Below the pieces are notes generated by a model. That model was not told the DNA's origin. It saw only the letters and a program-made list of their open reading frames with translations, and ran no database searches. 13,089 nucleotides of DNA from Bacteroidota bacterium (GTDB lineage Bacteria > Bacteroidota > Rhodothermia > Rhodothermales > JAAAOL01): positions 1 to 13,089 of the forward strand of contig JAAAOL010000260.1 of the NCBI GenBank assembly GCA_009908885.1, in the 5' to 3' direction. This document shows positions 6,207 to 11,499 of the stretch, piece after piece. The position numbers and the translations under genes were made by a program. The first letter of the stretch is position 1. Each line of letters starts with the position of its first letter.

Positions 6207-8645
6207 TCAGGAGCGGCGGATGAGCCCGCCGAGGGTGCTCTTGTTGGACGACTTCTGGCCGTAGTAGTAATTGTTGTAGTAGGCGTACTCGTAGCCGTAG
6301 CCATAGCCGTACTTGTAGCCGCCGTAGGCCGCCTTCAGGTCGAAGCGGTTGAGCATGATGCCCAGGATGTCTGCACCGACGCTGTGAAGCGCCTCCGCGC
6401 TGCGATCCACGGACTGCCAGTTGGTTTCTCCGGCAGCGCACACCAGCACGGTCGCGTCGCAGTGGGAGGCCAGGATGAGCGCGTCCGAGACGACGAGCGT
6501 AGGCGGCGTATCGACGATGAGTACGTCGAACTCCTGCCGCCAGCGGGCGAGAAACTTCTGCATCTTGCGGGAGCCGAGCACCTCGGCCGGGTTGGGCACG
6601 TCGCGCCCGGCGGGCAGCACGTAGAGATAGCTGTCGACGTCGGTCGCGAACTGCTCGATGTTGTCCGGCACCGAGTCGAAGAGCAGGTCGACGAGGCCCG
6701 GCTCGCGGGAGAGGCCCATCATGCGGTGCCCCTCCGGACGCCGCAGGTCGGCGTCGACGTAGAGCGTGCGCCGCCCGGACTGGGCCATCGTGACGGCCAG
6801 GTTGAGCGCCGTGACGGTCTTGCCCTCGGACGGGTTCGGGCTCGTAATCATGATGGCCCGCGCGTCCTTGTCGGGCCGGCTGAACTGGATGTTGGTCCGC
6901 AGCCGCCGGTAGCCTTCGGCCACGGGCGAGAGGGGATTGAGCAGTGAGATGAGGCGCGTGCTGTAGTCGTGCCCATCGACGGCCACGCGCTCCTGCCCCT
7001 TGAAGTCCTGCTTGACGACGCGCTCCATGTCCGGCACCACGCCCGCCACGTTGTAGCCGCGGCGGCGCAGGTCTTCCGGCTTGCGCACCTTGTTGTCGAA
7101 CGCGTTGCGGATGAAGGCCAGCCCGATGCCCAGGATGAGCCCCAGCACGCCGCCGACGAACAGGTTGGCCTGTACGCGCGGCCGCACCGGGTTGCCCGGC
7201 ACCAGCGCCTCGTCGACCACGTCGACGTAGCCAAGTTCAGCGTTCTCGGCAATCCGGGCCTCCTGCAGCCGCCCGATGAGCTGCATGTACAGCTCCTCCC
7301 GCGTGGTGAGCGACCGCTGAAGGCGGTTCATGATGACCTCCTTGCGCGGAATGTCGCCCAGGCGGGATTCGTACTTCGACAGCTGCTCGTCGTAGAGCTC
7401 CATCCGCGCCTGCAGCCCCTGCACGGTCACGTTCTTTTCCATGATCTGCCGCCGCAGCTCGGTCACCGTGTTGATGCGGCTCTCCACCGACTCGCCCGAC
7501 TGCGACATCGCCAGGTCCGTCGGCGAGGCGCCCGAAGCGATCACGTTGTCGATGAGGTTCTGCGTACGCTCGTCGAGGCGCGCCTGGTACTGGTCCAGCT
7601 CCTGCTGGATCTGGACCAGCTCGGGATCTTGCGACGGGTTCTCCTTCAGATTCGGGTTGCGCGCGTACTTCTGATCCATCTGCAGCTCCAGCTCCGTGAT
7701 GCGCTGCGTGAGCGCCTCGATGGCCTGGTTGTCGCCCGAGGTGAGCTGCTTGGCGAGGCCCGGCACGATCTCGTCGAGCTGGTCCTTGAGGGCGCGGAGC
7801 TCCGCCTGCGCCATGCCCAGTTCAAGCTGCGTCTGGTACTGTTGCTGCTGTACGTTCGAGACCTGCCCGATGAGCTGGCTGGCCTCCTGGTCGGGCGCCA
7901 CGACACTCTGTTGGTTCAGAAACGAGGTCAGCTCTTCCTCCGCGCTCCGCAGCTCCTGCGAGAACTTGTCGGTGATCTCACTCAGAAACTCACGCGAGGC
8001 AGAGACCTGCGAGCGGCTCGTCGTGCGGTTGTATTCGATGTATTCGCTCGCGTAGACGTTGGCGATGAGCGCGGCTTCCTTCGGCACGGGGCTCGTCACG
8101 GTCACCTTGACGATGTCGACCTCGCGTGAGACCGGGCGCACTTCCAGCCGGCCCTGCAACTCCTGCGCGATGGCGAGGGCCTTGGCCGGATCCTTCCCCT
8201 CGCCCAGGATTTCGAGACGCTGATCGGTGCCCGGGAGATTATAGACGTCCAACAATTCTTCTGCCACGCGCATCGCGATGCGGCGCGAGCGCAGGATCTC
8301 CATCTCGTTGGCGATGCCCCGGCTGATGCCTGCTCCACCGCTTGCCTGCGTGCCCAGCACCTCGGACAGCTGCGAGGACGACTCCGGCTTGTTGACCAGG
8401 AGCGTCGTGCTCGTCTGGTACTGCGGCGTCTGCTGCAGCGTGTAGACGGCCACGCCCGAGAGCATGAGCACGAAGCAGGCGAGGATGATCCACTTGTTCT
8501 TGAAGAGCACCTCGACGATCTCGTGAATCGAGATCTCATCGCCTTCGGGCTCCTCTGGATATCCGCGACGGGCCGGCTCGCCGTTCGTCCCATTCGGACG
8601 GGGAGAGGGACCGAGCGCCTCAGGAAAGTTGGATTGCTCTGCCAT
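6207..8645 (-). CDS. Wzc-like polysaccharide co-polymerase with C-terminal BY-kinase domain
   Basis: This inner-membrane protein sets chain length and export of capsule or exopolysaccharide by cycling tyrosine autophosphorylation. The 812-residue order is: a Pro/Gly-rich cytoplasmic N-terminus (1-35), a Wzz domain with TM1 (about 52-70), a long periplasmic coiled coil (about 215-470), a GNVR-type segment ending at PGNPVRP (483-489), TM2 (about 493-513) and the kinase (about 560-765). Kinase motifs are the oligomerisation EX2RX2R (Glu577, Arg580, Arg583), Walker A SPNPSEGKT (602-610, Lys609), Walker A' YVDADLRRP (629-637) and Walker B VLIVDTPP (708-715). The C-terminal tail has 12 Tyr in 22 residues (774-795), the expected autophosphorylation cluster. 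It is the first gene of the leftward block, preceded by a candidate promoter. No Shine-Dalgarno is seen at the ATG (8645). No partner tyrosine phosphatase is encoded in the window. Confidence 0.95.
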   Translation of the reverse strand: MAEQSNFPEALGPSPRPNGTNGEPARRGYPEEPEGDEISIHEIVEVLFKNKWIILACFVLMLSGVAVYTLQQTPQYQTSTTLLVNKPESSSQLSEVLGTQASGGAGISRGIANEMEILRSRRIAMRVAEELLDVYNLPGTDQRLEILGEGKDPAKALAIAQELQGRLEVRPVSREVDIVKVTVTSPVPKEAALIANVYASEYIEYNRTTSRSQVSASREFLSEITDKFSQELRSAEEELTSFLNQQSVVAPDQEASQLIGQVSNVQQQQYQTQLELGMAQAELRALKDQLDEIVPGLAKQLTSGDNQAIEALTQRITELELQMDQKYARNPNLKENPSQDPELVQIQQELDQYQARLDERTQNLIDNVIASGASPTDLAMSQSGESVESRINTVTELRRQIMEKNVTVQGLQARMELYDEQLSKYESRLGDIPRKEVIMNRLQRSLTTREELYMQLIGRLQEARIAENAELGYVDVVDEALVPGNPVRPRVQANLFVGGVLGLILGIGLAFIRNAFDNKVRKPEDLRRRGYNVAGVVPDMERVVKQDFKGQERVAVDGHDYSTRLISLLNPLSPVAEGYRRLRTNIQFSRPDKDARAIMITSPNPSEGKTVTALNLAVTMAQSGRRTLYVDADLRRPEGHRMMGLSREPGLVDLLFDSVPDNIEQFATDVDSYLYVLPAGRDVPNPAEVLGSRKMQKFLARWRQEFDVLIVDTPPTLVVSDALILASHCDATVLVCAAGETNWQSVDRSAEALHSVGADILGIMLNRFDLKAAYGGYKYGYGYGYEYAYYNNYYYGQKSSNKSTLGGLIRRS

Positions 8646-8761
8646 GAAATACGTCGTTGGCGACTAAAGGGTACGGGCGACGAAACAACGCGGGCCGTTG
8701 CCAGGCCACATGGGCTCCGGCGGATGCTCAAGCGCCCCGCATTGCCGGTTGGACCGGGCGT

Positions 8762-8811
8762 CGTGCCGGACACGGCTGATGCGCTGCGAAGTGACGGAGA
8801 CCGTGCCGGAC
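8762..8811. repeat. 10-bp direct repeat CGTGCCGGAC, copies 40 bp apart
   Basis: CGTGCCGGAC occurs at 8762-8771 and again at 8802-8811, inside the transcribed leader predicted for the kinase gene. In this GC-rich context a chance repeat is possible, so the functional claim is weak. Confidence 0.45.
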
Positions 8812-8838
8812 CGGATCACGCCATCCCAAAGAGATACG

Positions 8839-8871
8839 CAAACCTAAGGAATATGACCCATGGAGATCAAT
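8839..8871 (-). promoter_or_regulatory. candidate Bacteroidota-type promoter for the leftward glycan operon
   Basis: On the minus strand, ATTG (8868-8871) is followed after 21 nt by TAGGTTTG (8839-8846). This fits the known Bacteroidota primary-sigma pattern TTG-N17-23-TAnnTTTG with an exact -7 element. Transcription would start near 8832, giving a leader of about 190 nt before the kinase ATG at 8645. A second -7-like octamer, TAAATTTG (8983-8990, minus), lacks a -33 element at proper spacing. The call rests on motif match alone. Confidence 0.5.
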
Positions 8872-8897
8872 GGGAATGCACACGGCTTAGGAATATG
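8844..8897. promoter_or_regulatory. paired 12-bp direct repeats, candidate operator
   Basis: CTAAGGAATATG (8844-8855) and CTTAGGAATATG (8886-8897) differ at one base and start exactly 42 bp apart, close to four helical turns, so both would lie on the same DNA face. Relative to the predicted leftward promoter the first copy sits between the -7 and -33 elements and the second at about -54 to -65. This is a plausible layout for a regulator that bridges two sites. The regulator is unknown. Confidence 0.45.
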
Positions 8898-9071
8898 CGG
8901 AATCTCTCCGTCGAACGCAACGGGGCAGCGGGCGGAAAGATCGGCGCCGCCGGATAGCCCGCGTGAACAATTCGGGAGATTACAAATTTAGACACCATCT
9001 TCGTATCATTGGGCGCTGCGTCGTCCCCCTGCGTGGCCGCCCACCGATCTCCAGCACAACCGGTTCCCGCT

Positions 9072-10241
9072 TTGCGTCATCTTCCCCTGTCGAGGCCCGA
9101 CATCAGTGCGCGGGAGCACCACCACGTCCGTCAGGTGCTCGCCTCCGACCGCCTCGCCCTCGGGCCGAAGCTGGAACGCTTCGAGGCCCTGATGGCTCAG
9201 CAGTGCCAGACGCGCCACGCCGTGGCCGTCAGCAGCGGGACGGCGGCGCTGCACCTCATCGTGCGCGCCCTGGACCTCGGCCCGGGCGACGAGGTGCTGA
9301 CCACGCCCTTCAGCTTCGTCGCCTCCAGCAACGTACTGCTCTACGTCGGCGCCACGCCCCGCTTCGTGGACGTCTCGCCCACGACCGGCAACCTGGAGCC
9401 CGACGCGCTCGCCCGCGCCGTCACCCCCGCCACCCGCGCCATCCTCGGGGTGGACATCTTCGGCCTGCCGCTGGACTGGCCCGCGCTGACCGACCTCGCG
9501 GAGACGCACGACCTGCACCTGATCGACGACGCCTGCCACGCCCTCGGCGCAACCGTCGGCGACCGGCCGATCGGCGCCTGGGCGGATGCCGCCAGCTTCG
9601 GCTTCTACCCCAACAAGCAGATCACGACGGGCGAAGGGGGCTGCATCACGACCGACTCCGACCGCATCGCCACCCGCTGCCGCTCGCTGCGCAACCAGGG
9701 CCGCACCGACGACGGGCGCATGGAGCACGTGGCGCTGGGGTACAACTACCGGATGAGCGAACTGGAAGCCGCCGTGGGCTGCGGGCAACTGGAGCGGCGC
9801 GACGACCTCATGACGCGACGGGCGCAGGTGGCCGAATGGTACCACGCAGCCCTCGCTCCGCTGCGCGACGACCTCCGCCTTCCGACTTCGCCGCCCCGGG
9901 GTACGCGCAGCTGGTTCGTGTACGTGATCCGCCTGGACGACCGCTTCGACGACGAGGCGCGCGATATGCTGATGGCAGCGCTGCAAGACCAGGGGATCGA
10001 CTGCGCTCCCTACTTTCCGAGCATCCACCTGCAACCGCTCTACCGCCGCCGCTTCGGCTTCGCGCCGGGCGACTATCCGAACTGCGAGGCGCTCTCAGCC
10101 CAGACGCTCGCACTGCCCTTCTACGCGTCGCTCGCGCAGGACGACGTGCAGCACGTCGCGGAGACGATCGCCGAGATCCTGCCCACGCTCCCCCGGGCCG
10201 CGACGACGGTGGCTGTCTCATCGACCGATGCTTCCTCGTAA
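9072..10241 (+). CDS. DegT/DnrJ/EryC1/StrS-family sugar aminotransferase
   Basis: This PLP enzyme transfers an amino group, usually from glutamate, to a keto-sugar nucleotide. Counting from TTG at 9072 gives 389 residues, normal for the family, and places LPLSRPDIS at residues 4-12 where homologues begin. The frame is open to a TTG at 9009 (410 residues) with a possible GTG at 9033, but the extra residues look non-homologous. Visible motifs are VSSGTAALH (53-61), the pyridine-binding Asp153 in IDDACHALGA, and the PLP Schiff-base Lys182 in SFGFYPNKQITTGEGG. GYNYRMSELEAAVG (223-236) is also typical. His156 stands where many members have Gln; ArnB- and PseC-type members also use His. The exact keto-sugar cannot be decided. 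It heads a three-gene operon, 18 bp before the phosphoglycosyl transferase. Confidence 0.9.
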   Translation: MRHLPLSRPDISAREHHHVRQVLASDRLALGPKLERFEALMAQQCQTRHAVAVSSGTAALHLIVRALDLGPGDEVLTTPFSFVASSNVLLYVGATPRFVDVSPTTGNLEPDALARAVTPATRAILGVDIFGLPLDWPALTDLAETHDLHLIDDACHALGATVGDRPIGAWADAASFGFYPNKQITTGEGGCITTDSDRIATRCRSLRNQGRTDDGRMEHVALGYNYRMSELEAAVGCGQLERRDDLMTRRAQVAEWYHAALAPLRDDLRLPTSPPRGTRSWFVYVIRLDDRFDDEARDMLMAALQDQGIDCAPYFPSIHLQPLYRRRFGFAPGDYPNCEALSAQTLALPFYASLAQDDVQHVAETIAEILPTLPRAATTVAVSSTDASS

Positions 10242-10259
10242 CCCATCGCGCTCCTCGCC

Positions 10260-10880
10260 ATGGCCGCCCGCCCTACTCCGCTGCGTGGCAAGCGCCTCCT
10301 CGACCTCGTGGGCGCGAGTGCCTCACTGCTGTTAGCCGCCCCCGTCCTCGCTCTGGCCGGCGCGGCGATCTGGATCGAAGACGGCGGTCCTGTCTTGTTT
10401 CGCCAGGTGCGCGCCGGGCGCCACGGACGCCCCTTCACGCTGTATAAGCTGCGCACGCTCCGCCGCGGCGATCACGACCCCGAGAATCCGGAAGACCACG
10501 CGACGCGCGTCGGGCGCGTGCTGCGGCGGTGGAGCCTGGATGAGCTGCCACAGCTCTGGAACGTCCTGCGGGGCGCGATGAGCCTCGTCGGCCCCCGCCC
10601 GGCCCTGCCCGAGCAGGCGGCCCGCTACGACGCTGCCCAGCGCCGCCGCCTCGCCATCCGGCCCGGCCTGACCGGTTGGGCGCAGATCCACGGGCGCAAC
10701 GCGCTGTCCTGGCCCGCCCGCATCCGCCTCGACGTGTGGTACGTGGAGCACCGCAGCCTGTGGCTGGACCTGCGCATCCTGCTTCGCACGCCCGCCGCCG
10801 TGCTCTCGGGCCGCGGGCTCTACGGACCCGAGGGCCGCAACCGCGACTTTCGGGCGGCACCCGTTCCTGACGCCCACTGA
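10260..10880 (+). CDS. short undecaprenyl-phosphate sugar-1-phosphate transferase (PglC/WcaJ catalytic type)
   Basis: This monotopic phosphoglycosyl transferase starts a lipid-linked glycan by moving a sugar-1-phosphate from a nucleotide sugar to undecaprenyl phosphate at the inner membrane. At 206 residues it is the minimal PglC-like form without the extra WcaJ N-terminal domains. One hydrophobic segment (about 13-38) would form the re-entrant helix. Then come PVLFRQVRAGRHGRPFTLYK (44-63), the catalytic Asp94-Glu95 in LDELPQLWNVL, MSLVGPRP (107-114) and RPGLTGWAQIHGRN (134-147). One variation stands out: the usual Asp before MSLVGPRP (GDMS) is Ala106. The ATG at 10260 is 18 bp after the aminotransferase stop, and the stop is 14 bp before the acyltransferase. 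The sugar is probably made by these neighbours. Confidence 0.93.
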   Translation: MAARPTPLRGKRLLDLVGASASLLLAAPVLALAGAAIWIEDGGPVLFRQVRAGRHGRPFTLYKLRTLRRGDHDPENPEDHATRVGRVLRRWSLDELPQLWNVLRGAMSLVGPRPALPEQAARYDAAQRRRLAIRPGLTGWAQIHGRNALSWPARIRLDVWYVEHRSLWLDLRILLRTPAAVLSGRGLYGPEGRNRDFRAAPVPDAH

Positions 10881-10894
10881 CGGATCGCTGCACC

Positions 10895-11482
10895 ATGTCC
10901 CATCCCTACGGCGGGCGCTTCCACGAAAAGGCCGTCTACGAGAGCCTCCAGGCCTGCGGGCACGACACGAAGCTGCACCGCCTGGCCCGCCTCATTCAGC
11001 CCGAGCGCATCCGCATCGGGCGTGGCTGCATCGTGGACGACTTCACGGTCCTCTTCGGCGGGCAGGGACTGACGCTCGGCGACCGCGTGCACGTCTCCTC
11101 CTTTTCGTCCATCGTCGGCGGCGGGCGTGCTACGCTGGACTCCTTCGCGGGCCTCTCGGCAGGCTGCCGCCTCATCACCGGCTCGGAGCAGTACCAGGGC
11201 GAAGGCCTGACCAACCCGTGCATCCCGGACGAGTTCAGGGCCGTCGAGCGCGGCACCGTCATCCTGCGCAAGCACGCCCTGCTCTTCACCAACGTGATCG
11301 TCTTTCCCGACGTCACCATCGGCGAAGGGGCTGTCGTCGCCGCCGGTAGCATCGTGGCGCACGACCTCGACCCGTGGGGCATCTATCGGATGAAGAGCGA
11401 CCGGCTGGTCCGGGTGCGCGACCGTCCGCGCGAGACCATCCTGGCGATGGAAGCCGCCTGCGTCGAGAAATACGGCTACTGA
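10895..11482 (+). CDS. left-handed beta-helix (hexapeptide-repeat) acyltransferase
   Basis: This is a probable CoA-dependent O- or N-acetyltransferase of the WbbJ/CatB-like LbH group, 195 residues long. Hexapeptide-type turns run from about residue 38 (IRIGRGCIVDDFTVLF), through LTLGDRVHVSSFSSIVGGG (59-77), to VTIGEGAVVAAGSIV (140-154). The insertion LITGSEQYQGEGLTNPCIPD (93-112) resembles the loop of sugar acetyltransferases acting in O-antigen and exopolysaccharide synthesis. His66 and His127 are candidate active-site histidines, but the catalytic one cannot be assigned here. It lacks the Rossmann-like N-terminal domain of PglD. It is the last gene of the rightward operon, so the likely substrate is the amino sugar made by the aminotransferase or the growing glycan. 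It ends 17 bp from the convergent outer-membrane gene. Confidence 0.88.
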   Translation: MSHPYGGRFHEKAVYESLQACGHDTKLHRLARLIQPERIRIGRGCIVDDFTVLFGGQGLTLGDRVHVSSFSSIVGGGRATLDSFAGLSAGCRLITGSEQYQGEGLTNPCIPDEFRAVERGTVILRKHALLFTNVIVFPDVTIGEGAVVAAGSIVAHDLDPWGIYRMKSDRLVRVRDRPRETILAMEAACVEKYGY

Positions 11483-11499
11483 GCTTCCGGACGCTCCCC

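Larger units (their letters stand above)
8646..9071. promoter_or_regulatory. divergent intergenic regulatory region
   Basis: This 426-bp interval separates the leftward kinase/fucose block from the rightward aminotransferase operon and must drive both. No convincing gene is present. It contains a Bacteroidota-type promoter match facing left (8839-8871), a pair of 12-bp direct repeats (8844-8855 and 8886-8897), a 10-bp direct repeat CGTGCCGGAC (8762-8771 and 8802-8811) and an AT-richer patch (about 8968-9012). The AT patch is the likely place for the rightward promoter, although no full consensus was found there. If the leftward promoter is correct, the kinase transcript has a leader of about 190 nt. 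Confidence 0.75.

Noticed and set aside
6139..6441. N-terminal extension of the SLBB gene to an upstream start at 6441
   Set aside because: It would overlap the kinase gene by more than 200 bp and bury the clear signal peptide that begins at 6138.
6969..8129. 386-codon open frame on the plus strand
   Set aside because: It is antisense to the co-polymerase gene and reads as Leu/Arg/His-rich sequence without domain features.
8983..8990. TAAATTTG on the minus strand as a second leftward promoter
   Set aside because: It matches TAnnTTTG, but no TTG lies 17-23 nt upstream; kept only as a note to the stronger site at 8839-8871.
8963..10447. 494-codon plus-strand frame overlapping the aminotransferase
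   Set aside because: It is out of frame with the aminotransferase, which has intact PLP motifs; the alternative translation is Arg/Pro-rich.
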